Shown: positions 35,473 to 45,216 of the stretch, piece after piece
Position numbering within the stretch: the first letter of the stretch is position 1
Layout: each line of letters opens with the position of its first letter
DNA from: Alphaproteobacteria bacterium
GTDB lineage: Bacteria > Pseudomonadota > Alphaproteobacteria > Paracaedibacterales > VGCI01
Length of the DNA: 64,000 nt
Direction: 5' to 3'
Assembly (NCBI GenBank): GCA_019746225.1
Contig: JAIESE010000026.1
Coordinates: 44,313-108,312, forward strand
The notes under the pieces: generated by a model
Told to the model about the DNA's origin: nothing
Database searches by the model: none
What the model saw: only the letters and a program-made list of their open reading frames with translations
Made by a program: the position numbers and the translations under genes

Positions 35473-36087
35473 ATGAAAATTCACTTGCACCAAAACGACT
35501 TGCCAGGAGACGTTGATTTAGGCAACTTGGTTGCGATTGATACAGAAGCCATGGGCTTACGTCCCCATCGGGATCGTCTATGCTTGGTTCAACTGTCTTC
35601 TGGAGATGGGGTTTGCCATTTAGTGCAGTTTCCGGACAGACACTATGAAAGCGCCCATAATTTAAAGAAGTTGCTGGCAGACCCGAAGGTCACCAAGCTT
35701 TTTCACTTCGCCCGCTTTGACGTGATGATCTTGTCTTATTATATAGGGGTTGTTTCAACGCCTATATACTGCACCAAGATTGCCTCCAAACTGATTCGAA
35801 CCTTCACAGAACGACATAGCTTGAAAGATTTGTGTAAAGACCTTCTCAAAATCGAAATCTCCAAACAAGAACAAACCTCCGACTGGGGTGTCAAAGAGCT
35901 TTCTCAAGACCAGCTGCGCTATGCCGCAACGGACGTTTTGCATCTTCATGCCCTCAAAACGCAATTGGATGCTCTTTTGATGCGTGAAAACCAAATGGAC
36001 CTGGCACAAGCTTGCTTTTCGTTTCTCCCCTATCGCACGCAGCTGGACCTCACGGCGGGCGAAGAGTTTGATATATTCCATCATTAA
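35473..36087 (+). CDS. rnd: RNase D-like 3'-5' exonuclease
   Basis: A 204-residue DEDDy exonuclease: motif I AIDTEAMGL (Asp and Glu), motif II in HFARFDVMIL (Asp) and motif III YAATDVLHL (Tyr and Asp). It is the short form lacking the HRDC domains of E. coli RNase D, and is common in alphaproteobacteria. Such enzymes trim 3' ends of tRNA and other small RNAs. It follows tRNA-Leu by 60 bp, a suggestive but not unusual neighbour. Cytosolic; no leader. Confidence 0.88.
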   Translation: MKIHLHQNDLPGDVDLGNLVAIDTEAMGLRPHRDRLCLVQLSSGDGVCHLVQFPDRHYESAHNLKKLLADPKVTKLFHFARFDVMILSYYIGVVSTPIYCTKIASKLIRTFTERHSLKDLCKDLLKIEISKQEQTSDWGVKELSQDQLRYAATDVLHLHALKTQLDALLMRENQMDLAQACFSFLPYRTQLDLTAGEEFDIFHH

Positions 36088-36332
36088 GATGGCATAGCTT
36101 ATAGGGTTTTTACCTTACTATATGCTTTTAATCGCCTGTCAATCACAAGCCCCCTACTTTGGACGCCCACACAATCTAATCTTACCAAAATGAAAACTCT
36201 GCTTTACGTGTTCAAACTAGAGTATTTTTACGGGATTGCATCTGAGTGTAAGGCATGTACAATACCTTTCACCTTAAATTCTAGAACCTTAATAATAGGT
36301 TCTATCATTAAATATTGTTGCAAAGGAGTCTA

Positions 36333-37547
36333 ATGATGAAATGGATCAATTTCTTGTTCTTATTTTTAACGCTGCACACAGTTGGGTATTCAGCTGATAT
36401 GGATCCTCGAGAACTCGAGGATCGTAATAGATCCTTAATTCTAAAGCAAGGCAGGGCTCCTATTTCAATAAACCCATTAGAGACACAGGCAGTCCCGTCT
36501 CTTGCTTCATCAGGCTTTTTCAAGATATTAAATTTCGAACACATCCTTCATATCACTTCGTTTCTTTCAACCCCTGAAATAGGGGTGTTAACCCAAACTT
36601 GTAAATCCTTAGCTTCAGATTCTAAGATTGCGGTTCTATGGCGATTAGCTGCACAAGTTCATGTATCCACAGACGATTTGTACAGAATTTCTCACCCTGT
36701 ATTGTTCCGAATGTCTTGTCTATTACAAAGCCCATCGGCACTTGGAGTGGCTGCCCAGAAGGTTTTCCAAGAACCAGTCCCTAACATCGCTCCCCTCTTA
36801 CAGTTGTCCATAATAATGTATTTCAACAATCCTGAATCCCTCATGACATTTTATTCTACTAAATTTCCTAATTCATTAACTGCTTTTACAAAACAATTAC
36901 CGCCCTTACAACCCCATGTCTATTTTTTGATATCAAAGTTTCCAGTTATCGCATATAAAATGTTAAATTTTGGTTATTTCAGAGATATCGTAGATTTAAG
37001 CGAAAGTGAGTGTGAATGGGTTGTTGATCATCTTAAGTCCCAAGACAATCTCGAAAAATCCCACATGGATCCACCGGAAACTGGATACGCCACCGAAGAA
37101 GTTTTTGACTACATCCTTTCCAAAAGAATTAAGGACCATAGGCTTAAAGCCCTAAATGACTTGATGAACCTTATTCCCGCTTCTTTATGCGATCTTAAAA
37201 CAGCTATATTCTGTGAATTTTGTGATATTCTAATCTCCATAGACCTTGAGGACCAAAACTTGTATCTTCGAGTCGTAACAAAATTGCTGGCCGATCCCTC
37301 TATTAATGAGCCCCTCATTTTGAAAATATTTCCGGCCTTTCGGACTTTAGGAAAGATTACATCATGTAATTACTTGAATAGAGGTTTTTTATTAGGTGTG
37401 CAAAATATACTAGCAACCAGTCCCCTTACCAAAGATATCGTATCTGTAATAGAAGAACTAAGCTCAACAACTCACAAAGATAAAGAAGAAGCAATTAAGA
37501 TCAAAAAAAAAGAAGCAATAATGGGGGGAGAATTATTGAATTTTTAA
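36333..37547 (+). CDS. exported F-box-like protein
   Basis: A 404-residue protein with a signal peptide (cleavage after YSA, about residue 21) and an F-box-like motif at about residues 63-106: FKILNFEHILHITSFLS then a TCKSLASDS segment and VLWRLAA. This follows the F-box order of leucine, I-x-x-F-L, a cysteine with a lysine or arginine, and a final tryptophan-arginine. F-boxes bind Skp1 and recruit substrates to SCF ubiquitin ligases, and bacteria have no SCF. The remaining 290 residues are helical and may be the substrate-binding part; no repeat type is obvious. AAAGGAG before tandem ATGs sets the start; the TTG at 36315 lies upstream of that site. F-box similarity is by eye. Confidence 0.65.
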   Translation: MMKWINFLFLFLTLHTVGYSADMDPRELEDRNRSLILKQGRAPISINPLETQAVPSLASSGFFKILNFEHILHITSFLSTPEIGVLTQTCKSLASDSKIAVLWRLAAQVHVSTDDLYRISHPVLFRMSCLLQSPSALGVAAQKVFQEPVPNIAPLLQLSIIMYFNNPESLMTFYSTKFPNSLTAFTKQLPPLQPHVYFLISKFPVIAYKMLNFGYFRDIVDLSESECEWVVDHLKSQDNLEKSHMDPPETGYATEEVFDYILSKRIKDHRLKALNDLMNLIPASLCDLKTAIFCEFCDILISIDLEDQNLYLRVVTKLLADPSINEPLILKIFPAFRTLGKITSCNYLNRGFLLGVQNILATSPLTKDIVSVIEELSSTTHKDKEEAIKIKKKEAIMGGELLNF

Positions 37548-37709
37548 TGGTGAAGCAATACCCCGTCAATCAGCAAAATAGGTTAGGGTTATTACAAACA
37601 TATTCTCTCCCTCAAGGTAAGACTCTTAACCTTGTTATTCTTGATTTTTCTGTTAAATTAGTGCACTATACATTAATGACTATGTTCAAATCAGAATGGA
37701 GCCCTTTAT

Positions 37710-38708
37710 ATGGCGGAAGCTGTTGCTCTCAAGGTTAGCCAAGTATCGTCGATATTAGAAACAGGCAGAACCGCTCTCTTGACGGAAACCGCTGGGTTAC
37801 AAGCCCTGGCTGACTCTTTAAATGAGAATTTTGAGACCGCCGTTGAGCTTATTAAGAACCTCTCTGGTCGCGTCATCATCAGCGGCATGGGAAAAAGCGC
37901 CCATGTTGCCCGGAAGATCGCCGCAACGCTAGCATCTACCGGACAGCCTGCCTATTTCGTCCATCCAGCTGAGGCCAGCCATGGTGACCTTGGCATGATC
38001 ACAGCGGATGATTTGGTCATCGCCCTTTCCTATTCTGGGGAAACGCAAGAGCTGGGCAGCCTTATCACCTATACCCGTCGTTTTAACATTCCTCTTATTG
38101 CCATTACAGGCAAAGAAAAGGGCACCCTTGGTCAGGTGGCAACGATTGTGTTGGCCTTACCAAAAGTGGCCGAAGCTTGCCCGATGGGGCTCGCCCCTAC
38201 AACCTCTACGACCATGATGATGGCTTTGGGAGATGCGCTGGCCGTTTCTCTCCTGTCTTTGCGGGGATTTTCCCCCAACGAATTTCAAATCTTTCACCCC
38301 GGGGGAAATTTGGGCAATAGCTTAGCGCGCGTGGGAGATCGTATGCACAAAGGCGAGAAACTTCCCATCGTTGATGAAAATACCCTCATGGGGGAAGTGC
38401 TACTCGAGATGTCCGCCAAGGGATTTGGGTGCATTGGCGTAACGAATCCGCAAGGGTTATTGACGGGCGTGATTACGGACGGTGACTTGCGTCGTCATAT
38501 GAGTCCGCACTTACTGACCCAAAAGGCGATCGACGTCATGACCCCCAACCCCGCCGTTGTTGCCCCCGATACGCTCATGGCTCAAGCGTTGTCCTTGTTA
38601 AACCAAAAGTCAATCACCAGTCTTTTTGTGGTGGAATCCTTAAATCAACCTGCCAAACCTTGTGGCATTGTTCACATTCATGACTTCTTGCGTATGGGAA
38701 TTGTTTAG
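37710..38708 (+). CDS. kdsD: arabinose-5-phosphate isomerase
   Basis: KdsD interconverts ribulose-5-phosphate and arabinose-5-phosphate, the first step to Kdo of LPS. The 332-residue protein has an N-terminal SIS domain (SGRVIISGMGKSAHVARKIA, HPAEASHGDLGM, SYSGETQEL) and two C-terminal CBS domains. GGAG lies eight bases before the ATG. It heads the kdsD-lptC-lptA-lptB-hpf cluster, with lptC starting 11 bp after its stop. Confidence 0.95.
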   Translation: MAEAVALKVSQVSSILETGRTALLTETAGLQALADSLNENFETAVELIKNLSGRVIISGMGKSAHVARKIAATLASTGQPAYFVHPAEASHGDLGMITADDLVIALSYSGETQELGSLITYTRRFNIPLIAITGKEKGTLGQVATIVLALPKVAEACPMGLAPTTSTTMMMALGDALAVSLLSLRGFSPNEFQIFHPGGNLGNSLARVGDRMHKGEKLPIVDENTLMGEVLLEMSAKGFGCIGVTNPQGLLTGVITDGDLRRHMSPHLLTQKAIDVMTPNPAVVAPDTLMAQALSLLNQKSITSLFVVESLNQPAKPCGIVHIHDFLRMGIV

Positions 38709-38719
38709 AAAATGAAAGT

Positions 38720-39385
38720 ATGGTTGACGAAATGACCACGCACCCCCCCCGCTTGCGCAATTTTAAGCCTCGAATGAAATTGAGCGACATCCCGTCTCTA
38801 AAAGGCCGGAGTCGGATGATCGAGCGGCTGAAATATAGCCTGCCCGGAATAGCTCTTGTTGCCCTAGTGGTGTTGATTGGCTGGCCTCAGTTCCAAAAAT
38901 GGACCTATGGACAAAAACCAACCCTTGCCCAAACACGACTGGTTCCAAAAACAAATAATACAGCGACGCTCCCAGAATATAAGAGCATCGATAATAAGAA
39001 TCAGCCCTATACAATTACAGCTGATCACGGCGTAGAGACCTCCCCTGAAGAAATTGATTTGACCCAGCCCAAGATGGACTTGAATTTACATTCAGGTGAA
39101 AGGGTGACTTTAACATCAGATTCAGGCAAGCTAAATAAAGCGACCAACCAAATACACTTAGTAGGCAACGTGACCCTAACCCATTCCCTCGGGTATCATT
39201 TACATACCGCTCAAGCCTGGATTGACTACAATCAAGGAACGGCTCATAGCAATGATGCTGTTTGGGGAAATGGTCCTGCAGGCACAATTGAAGCCCGCGG
39301 CTTCCGTATGACGGAGCGCGGTGCTAAAGTAAGCTTTATTGGAGGAGCACAACTGCTCTTGATGAAGGGAGAAAAGCCTGAATGA
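38720..39385 (+). CDS. lptC: LPS export protein LptC
   Basis: A 221-residue bitopic inner-membrane protein: a cytosolic N-terminus, one transmembrane helix (about 38-56) and a periplasmic beta-jellyroll. LptC receives LPS from LptB2FG and passes it to LptA. The N-terminal extension before the helix is longer than in E. coli, as usual in alphaproteobacteria. It overlaps lptA by 4 bp (ATGA). Confidence 0.88.
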   Translation: MVDEMTTHPPRLRNFKPRMKLSDIPSLKGRSRMIERLKYSLPGIALVALVVLIGWPQFQKWTYGQKPTLAQTRLVPKTNNTATLPEYKSIDNKNQPYTITADHGVETSPEEIDLTQPKMDLNLHSGERVTLTSDSGKLNKATNQIHLVGNVTLTHSLGYHLHTAQAWIDYNQGTAHSNDAVWGNGPAGTIEARGFRMTERGAKVSFIGGAQLLLMKGEKPE

Positions 39386-39963
39386 CATACGGGATTATAC
39401 GCATCATGAGCAGTCTTTGTTTTTTGAGTCCTGCGTTTGCAACGCCCCAAACTCCCTCCTCTCCCCCCGTATCCACCAATCAAGCAAACATCAAAATCAT
39501 ATCCGATGAAATGGACTGCAACCAAACCACAAACGTTTGTATTGCCAAGGGAAATGCCATTGCTGAAAAGCTTGGCGATTCAAAGGTAAAGATTTTAAAG
39601 GCAGACCAAATCACTGCTTATTTTGCCAAAGACGGGGAAAATGGCCCTATGAAAGTGGTTCGCTTAGAAGCAGATGGAAATGTATTTTTTATCATTGGGG
39701 ACATTATTGTCCAAGGAAAGCGGGGCCATTATGCAACCGAAGAAGAAACAGCAGAAGTCTTTGAGGATGTAAAAATTACCAACGGTGAAAACCAATTAGA
39801 AGGTGGATATGGAAAAGTTCACATGAAGACCGGTCAGTACACCATTCGAAACACGGACAATCGTGTTCAAGCTCTCATTTTTACCAAAGATAAAAATAGA
39901 GAACCCATGGGAAATACAAAAATTAACGACAATCAAGGGGGCACCCCATGTCCAAAGCCATAA
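39382..39963 (+). CDS. lptA: LPS transport periplasmic protein LptA
   Basis: A 193-residue periplasmic OstA-domain protein with a signal peptide (cleavage after FA-T near 21). The jellyroll repeats begin IKIISDEMDCNQTTNVCIAKGNA and include VFFIIGDIIVQGKRGHY. LptA polymerises into the bridge that carries LPS to LptD. Start overlaps lptC and its end overlaps lptB by 16 bp, so the three are translationally coupled. Confidence 0.92.
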   Translation: MTYGIIRIMSSLCFLSPAFATPQTPSSPPVSTNQANIKIISDEMDCNQTTNVCIAKGNAIAEKLGDSKVKILKADQITAYFAKDGENGPMKVVRLEADGNVFFIIGDIIVQGKRGHYATEEETAEVFEDVKITNGENQLEGGYGKVHMKTGQYTIRNTDNRVQALIFTKDKNREPMGNTKINDNQGGTPCPKP

Positions 39964-40688
39964 TCCCTACGGGTCTCGTCGCTGAGAATTTAGGGAAAAC
40001 CTACAGCAAGCGTCCTATTTTAATGGGAGCCAGCTTTCACCTTCAGCGGGGGGAAGCCATTGGACTTTTAGGGCCAAACGGTGCCGGAAAAACGACCTGC
40101 TTCTCCATCATCACGGGGCTTATTTCTCCCGATATGGGAAGAATATGGCTCGATGGTCATGACATTACCCATTTACCAATGTATCGTCGTGCCCGCCTTG
40201 GCATCGGGTACTTGCCTCAGGAGGCCTCTATTTTTAGAGGCATGAGCGTTGAACAAAATATTCGAGCGGTCTTGGAACTCGTTGAACCTTCCAAAGACCT
40301 TCGCGAACAAATCATAGATGCTCTGCTAGATGAATTTGCGATTAGCCATTTGCGTCAATCCCCTGCTGTTTCGTTATCCGGTGGCGAACGTCGACGGGTC
40401 GAAATTGCCCGAGCGCTTGCTACATCTCCTCATTTTCTCTTGCTCGATGAGCCTTTGGCTGGAATTGACCCTATTGCCATGAATGAAATTCGTGAATTAA
40501 TTTTCCATCTCAAAGTTCGCGGAATTGGTGTCTTAATCACGGACCATAACGTTCGGGAAACCCTTGATATTGTTGATAGAGCTTATATTTTGCACAACGG
40601 ACAAGTCCTGATGGAAGGAACCCCTGAAGAAATCATTTCACATAAAGATGTGCGCCGTGTTTACTTAGGAGAAAGGTTTAGTCTTTAA
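39948..40688 (+). CDS. lptB: LPS export ABC ATPase LptB
   Basis: A 246-residue ABC ATPase with Walker A GPNGAGKTT, signature LSGGERRRVEIARAL, Walker B LLLDEPLAGID and the H-loop ITDHN. It powers extraction of LPS from the inner membrane together with LptF and LptG, which are not in the window. Alphaproteobacteria usually have rpoN next; here it is hpf. Confidence 0.95.
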   Translation: MSKAIIPTGLVAENLGKTYSKRPILMGASFHLQRGEAIGLLGPNGAGKTTCFSIITGLISPDMGRIWLDGHDITHLPMYRRARLGIGYLPQEASIFRGMSVEQNIRAVLELVEPSKDLREQIIDALLDEFAISHLRQSPAVSLSGGERRRVEIARALATSPHFLLLDEPLAGIDPIAMNEIRELIFHLKVRGIGVLITDHNVRETLDIVDRAYILHNGQVLMEGTPEEIISHKDVRRVYLGERFSL

Positions 40689-40765
40689 TCTATAAAGGTA
40701 GATACGCAGTTGTCATTCATAAAGACGTTTGGTAGTCTCATATAATAACATAAGGGAATTGAAAC

Positions 40766-41326
40766 ATGAAAATATCGACATCTGGAAAGCATATTGAAGT
40801 TGGAGAAAGCTTAAGAACGCATATTGAGTCAGCCCTCAAAGCACTCGTTACACGCCAATTAGGGGATGTTCTCGAAGCCAACGTTGTCATTTCTAAAGGC
40901 AGATATGAATTTAAAACAGATATATCTGTTCACGTCAGTCGCCACTTCACTGTGCGCGCTCATGCAGATGATGATGATCCTTACCGCAGTTGTGATTTGG
41001 CTCTTGAGAAAATGGAAGCCCGAATCCACCGGTACAAAACACGCCTCCGGGATCAAAAGCGCGTTCGGGATGAAGATACTTTTCCGGCTCAACAATACGT
41101 CATTAATGCAAAAGATGAAGATACTGGCGCCGATACACCTTTGATTATTGCCGAGATGAGTCATGAGATCCCAACAATTTCTGTTGGTGAGGCTGTAATG
41201 CTCATGGACTTAAGTGACTCTACAGTCATGATGTTTAAAAATACAAAGTCCGGTCACTTCAATGTGGTTTATCGACGTGATGATGGGCACATTGGATGGA
41301 TTGATCCATCGATTGTTAAAAAATAG
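40766..41326 (+). CDS. hpf: ribosome hibernation-promoting factor, long form
   Basis: A 186-residue HPF: N-terminal S30AE ribosome-binding domain (starting MKISTSGKHIEVGESLRTHIE) and a C-terminal dimerisation domain (PTISVGEAVMLMDLSDSTVMMFKN). The long form dimerises idle ribosomes into 100S particles. A terminator follows within 10 bp, closing the LPS cluster. In many alphaproteobacteria rpoN precedes and ptsN follows hpf; both are missing here. Confidence 0.93.
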   Translation: MKISTSGKHIEVGESLRTHIESALKALVTRQLGDVLEANVVISKGRYEFKTDISVHVSRHFTVRAHADDDDPYRSCDLALEKMEARIHRYKTRLRDQKRVRDEDTFPAQQYVINAKDEDTGADTPLIIAEMSHEIPTISVGEAVMLMDLSDSTVMMFKNTKSGHFNVVYRRDDGHIGWIDPSIVKK

Positions 41327-41333
41327 CACGCGG

Positions 41334-41369
41334 GTGCTGCCGATTCTAAAGAAAAGGCAGCACTTTTTT
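41334..41369 (+). terminator. rho-independent terminator after hpf
   Basis: GTGCTGCC (41334-41341) and GGCAGCAC (41356-41363) form an 8-bp stem, followed by TTTTTT. It ends the kdsD-lptCAB-hpf transcript. Confidence 0.85.
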
Positions 41370-41386
41370 CTCCCCACCTAACCCTC

Positions 41387-42100
41387 TCAAGATCCACGTT
41401 TTTCCAAGTTCCTAATATCATGAGTTGTATAGAGGCTCACAAGACGTGCAATAACAATGGCCATATAGAGTTGCCCACAAATAGCCTCTCCCGATGAAAA
41501 AGCGCTCGCAATAACCGATTTGGGGGCAATACTCCCATAGCCGGTCGTCGTCAACGTCACATAACTATAATAGAATAAATGGTTAAACACCTGGGAGATG
41601 CTTTTAGCATCCACATGGTCACTTGAATATATCCCATTAAAAGAACCCGGTTGAATGAGCTCGATGATCATATAGATAAAACTCCAGGCTAAGCCAATCA
41701 GCAAATAAATACTCACCGCCCCAGATATTATATGATGATCAACTTGTGTGTGACTTTTTATATGGCCCACAATGGCATAGATAACAAAGGCGAATAGTCC
41801 CAAATTCGAAAACAAACCCATAACCTCTCTTAATGAATATTCAAAAGAGTCTGTGGATAGTGTCATGAATATTCCTGGAAGAGAAAGGAGGAGGACAATG
41901 ATCACTTGAGATCTCTTTATGGAAACCAAATAAACACATGTCATAATAAGGGCACAAAAGACCACTTTAAAGAAAAGGCCACCCACGCCAAACTCCCTTG
42001 CAATGGGGAGAAGAAAGAATAGCGCGCTCATTCCTACTAGGAAAAATGTAAGACTTTTAGAGGGCATGTTTTGGGGGGAATTTGTTGATGTACGACTCAT
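41387..42100 (-). CDS. two-pore-helix potassium channel family protein
   Basis: A 237-residue membrane protein with four N-terminal helices, then helix-pore-helix with the K+ selectivity filter TTGYG at 185-189. The fold matches Ion_trans_2 channels. There is no RCK/TrkA-N domain. Its ATG overlaps the stop of the RND permease by 4 bp, so it is translated with the pump. Known RND pumps do not need a K+ channel, which makes the coupling curious. Confidence 0.85.
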   Translation of the reverse strand: MSRTSTNSPQNMPSKSLTFFLVGMSALFFLLPIAREFGVGGLFFKVVFCALIMTCVYLVSIKRSQVIIVLLLSLPGIFMTLSTDSFEYSLREVMGLFSNLGLFAFVIYAIVGHIKSHTQVDHHIISGAVSIYLLIGLAWSFIYMIIELIQPGSFNGIYSSDHVDAKSISQVFNHLFYYSYVTLTTTGYGSIAPKSVIASAFSSGEAICGQLYMAIVIARLVSLYTTHDIRNLEKRGS

Positions 42101-45100
42101 GCTTTATGTCCAATCTTTAACCATTTTGGCTTAAAACTTTTCGGAATGATGTTCGAAAAACTAAAATTACCCTTAAAGAAAATGTAATAGAGAATGGGAA
42201 TAATTCCTAAAGTCAAAGCCGTTCCAAAGCTGAGCCCACAGATCATAACAACCGCCATCCCAAACCACAAATCCCCACCGGATATGACCATCGGGATCAA
42301 CCCTAATACGGTCGTAACGGTTGTCATTAAAATCGGTCGGAGTCTGACCACACACGCAGAAATCACCGCGTCTTCTAGGGATCTTCCCAGTGCCCGTTGA
42401 CTATCCATGCGGTCGATCAAAACAATTCCATTGTTGACAATAATCCCAGCCAAACTGAACATGCCCAACATGGCGTTAAAGCTTAAGAAAGTACCCGTCG
42501 CAAGCAGCCCAAATACGGCTCCTATCAATACAAGAGGTATCGTCAGCATAATAATGGCTGCCCGTCGAATCGAATTAAACTGCCACACGAGAATGAGGGC
42601 GATGATCGCAAGCGCGTGGGGCAAGAATTTAAACAAGGCAAGATTCGCTTTTTGCGCTCCCTCGATCTCTCCCCCATACTCGATTCTATACCCTGGAGGG
42701 AAGGGAAATTTGGCTATGACAGGGAGCATCATTTTATGCAGTTCAGACGCTTGAAGCCTCTGGTGCTTGGCTGATACTGTAATGGTTCTCTCTTGATTGA
42801 AGCGCATGATTTTCTCAGGAACGATGGTTCCAACCGTGTTTGAAAACTGGATCAACGGGACAACTTGTTTGTTTTGGGACAAAACCGGTAGGGTCATCAA
42901 ACGATCCAAGGTATTAACGTCTTCTTCCCCGCGCACGATCACAGGAATAATTTTATCTCCCTCCCGATAATCAGTTATTTGAGTGCCGTCAAAATAAGCC
43001 CGCAAGGCATTGGAGAGCATTTCCGTCGTCACCCCAACTCGCCTTGCACCGGCTTGATCTACCTTCATCAAAATTCTAATGACTGGGTTCTGCCAGTCGT
43101 CCGTCACGGTCAACATTCCTGGGATGTTACGAAGTTCCCTTTCAAAATCATCAGCCAACTTAAAGAGAGTTCCAGCATCAGGTCCGCTAATGCGATATTC
43201 CATCATGCCAATTTCTGTTGGCCCCAACCACATTTGCTTTGCCCGCCCCGTCACCTCCGGAATAGCTTCAGCAATTTTGCGATTGGTTCGATCGACGAGT
43301 GGTTTCGTGTCTTTTTCGGACCGGGTATTGACCACCACGAAGGCTGTGTTAGTGTCTGGGTTAACAGGTGACAGAGACAAGAAAAATCGTGGCCCGCCAG
43401 ACCCAACATAGGCAACCGTACTCGTCACTTCTGGATTTAACTTCTTATCTTCCAACCATTCGGTAAGAATCCGCGTGGCCTTAACGGTTTCTGTGATATC
43501 GGATCCAGCTGCCAAATCCAAATACACCAGAAACTGGTTGCGATCTGATGGTGGCATGATTTGCGTGACGAGAGAGCCAAATCCCGAAATAGCGAATCCT
43601 AAAAGGGTAACCATTATCCCAAGAAAAATGATTTTTTGATTCATGATGATTTTCAATATATTCGTGTAAGAAAGATACCAACCTTTATTGTATATATCTT
43701 CATGAGATTGCTTCGGAGCGTCTCTTTCTGACAAGAACCAATAACACAACGTCGGAGTAACATAGATCGCCAAGAACCAAGATGATAAGAGCGAAACGAT
43801 AATAACCGTTCCAAGAGAGCGCACAAACTCACCAGTGACGTTGTCAGCCCACATGAGGGGCATAAAGGCAAAAATGGTCGTCAATGTAGAAGACAGAAGC
43901 GGAATACCAAGGGAGGAGGCGGCGGCAAGCGCAGCTTCTCGTTTGGGTGTCCCCTGATCCATGCGTCGCCGCATATCCTCCGCAATCACAATGGCATTAT
44001 CAATCAATAACCCGAGGGAAATGATAATGGCCGCAATCGACATACGTTGCAGATCAACATGAATAAAGGACATGACAACAATCGACATCAGAATCGTTAA
44101 CGGTACAAGAGTCCCAACGATCAACCCGGTTCTTAATCCAAGGAATAGAATAACCACACATAATACAATGGCAATGGCTTGCTTTAAATTACTCACAGCC
44201 CCTGCAACAGCCGCTTTAACAAGAGTGGGTTGGTAGGTAGCATAATCGACATTCATGCCAAGGGGTAAAGTGGGTTTCATCCCCTTCACAAAGCGGGTGA
44301 CATCCTGCTCAAAAGTGTCGATATTCATCCCATCCATCATGGATAAGGCCAAGATCACAGCGGGTTTGTTGTTAAAATAAACAGGATTTCTTGGGGGATC
44401 AATGTACGCTCGACTCACCTCGACAATGTCCCTCAAGAATAAACTCTGACTGGTCCCAGGTACATGAATTTGGACATTACGGATTTCTTCCAGGCTTTGG
44501 AAATCCCCACTGGGTTGAATTGTGATCCGTTGACCATCCGCAACAACTGTACCACTGGGAAGCACCACATTCTGAGATCGAATAGTATTCATAATTTGAT
44601 TAGGGGAAATGCCGTAATGGGCCAAACGGGCCCCATTAAAATCTAAGAAAACCGTCTCATCTTGAATGCCATAAACATCCACGCGGCTTACGCTATCCAG
44701 CTGTCCCATCGCATCTTGGAGATCTTTTGCAACTTCTCTCAGCTCTGCCAAATTAAAACCGTCACCGGATAGAGCGATGGTGATCTCAGAAACACGACCA
44801 TAATCATCATTGACGTAAGGGCCGATTGTTTCCTTGGGAAGCTTATCTTTCAGATCCGTCATTTTATTGCGCAGATCCTGCCAAATAGGTTCTAAATTAA
44901 AATAACGATCATAAACCTTCGGTTGTACAAGTACATACCCCGTTTTAACCGTGGTCGTAATTTCATCAACCTCAGGAACTTGTTTGACGGCCCGTTCAAT
45001 GGGTATGGCAACAAGGTCTTCCATTTGCTGCGCAGATAATCCTGGATAATAAGCGGTTACTTGCGCATCGCGGATCACGATCGCTGGATCTTCTCGACTG

Positions 45101-45201
45101 GGAATTGTAAAAAATGAAAAGAGCCCGCCGACAATCAAAAAAAGAATCAAAAGAATCGTCAGGCGCGAATTTTTGATGGCAAATTCGGTAATACGGTCCA
45201 T
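42097..45201 (-). CDS. RND efflux pump permease
   Basis: A 1034-residue inner-membrane RND transporter with 12 helices and two large periplasmic loops, colinear with the AcrB/HAE1 superfamily (start MDRITEFAIKNSRLTIL, then a PAIVIRDAQVTAYYPG segment). The proton-relay pair of AcrB (DD in helix 4) reads LGLLIDNAIVIAED here, i.e. Asp-Asn, as in several non-AcrB RND clades. It is the middle gene of adaptor-permease-channel. No TolC-like outer-membrane factor is nearby. Substrate unknown. Confidence 0.92.
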   Translation of the reverse strand: MDRITEFAIKNSRLTILLILFLIVGGLFSFFTIPSREDPAIVIRDAQVTAYYPGLSAQQMEDLVAIPIERAVKQVPEVDEITTTVKTGYVLVQPKVYDRYFNLEPIWQDLRNKMTDLKDKLPKETIGPYVNDDYGRVSEITIALSGDGFNLAELREVAKDLQDAMGQLDSVSRVDVYGIQDETVFLDFNGARLAHYGISPNQIMNTIRSQNVVLPSGTVVADGQRITIQPSGDFQSLEEIRNVQIHVPGTSQSLFLRDIVEVSRAYIDPPRNPVYFNNKPAVILALSMMDGMNIDTFEQDVTRFVKGMKPTLPLGMNVDYATYQPTLVKAAVAGAVSNLKQAIAIVLCVVILFLGLRTGLIVGTLVPLTILMSIVVMSFIHVDLQRMSIAAIIISLGLLIDNAIVIAEDMRRRMDQGTPKREAALAAASSLGIPLLSSTLTTIFAFMPLMWADNVTGEFVRSLGTVIIVSLLSSWFLAIYVTPTLCYWFLSERDAPKQSHEDIYNKGWYLSYTNILKIIMNQKIIFLGIMVTLLGFAISGFGSLVTQIMPPSDRNQFLVYLDLAAGSDITETVKATRILTEWLEDKKLNPEVTSTVAYVGSGGPRFFLSLSPVNPDTNTAFVVVNTRSEKDTKPLVDRTNRKIAEAIPEVTGRAKQMWLGPTEIGMMEYRISGPDAGTLFKLADDFERELRNIPGMLTVTDDWQNPVIRILMKVDQAGARRVGVTTEMLSNALRAYFDGTQITDYREGDKIIPVIVRGEEDVNTLDRLMTLPVLSQNKQVVPLIQFSNTVGTIVPEKIMRFNQERTITVSAKHQRLQASELHKMMLPVIAKFPFPPGYRIEYGGEIEGAQKANLALFKFLPHALAIIALILVWQFNSIRRAAIIMLTIPLVLIGAVFGLLATGTFLSFNAMLGMFSLAGIIVNNGIVLIDRMDSQRALGRSLEDAVISACVVRLRPILMTTVTTVLGLIPMVISGGDLWFGMAVVMICGLSFGTALTLGIIPILYYIFFKGNFSFSNIIPKSFKPKWLKIGHKA

Positions 45202-45216
45202 CTTAAAGCATCCTCA

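Noticed and set aside
37547-37738. 63-codon open frame between the F-box-like gene and kdsD
   Set aside because: It starts on the F-box gene stop, has no Shine-Dalgarno, runs into the kdsD start in another frame and resembles no protein.
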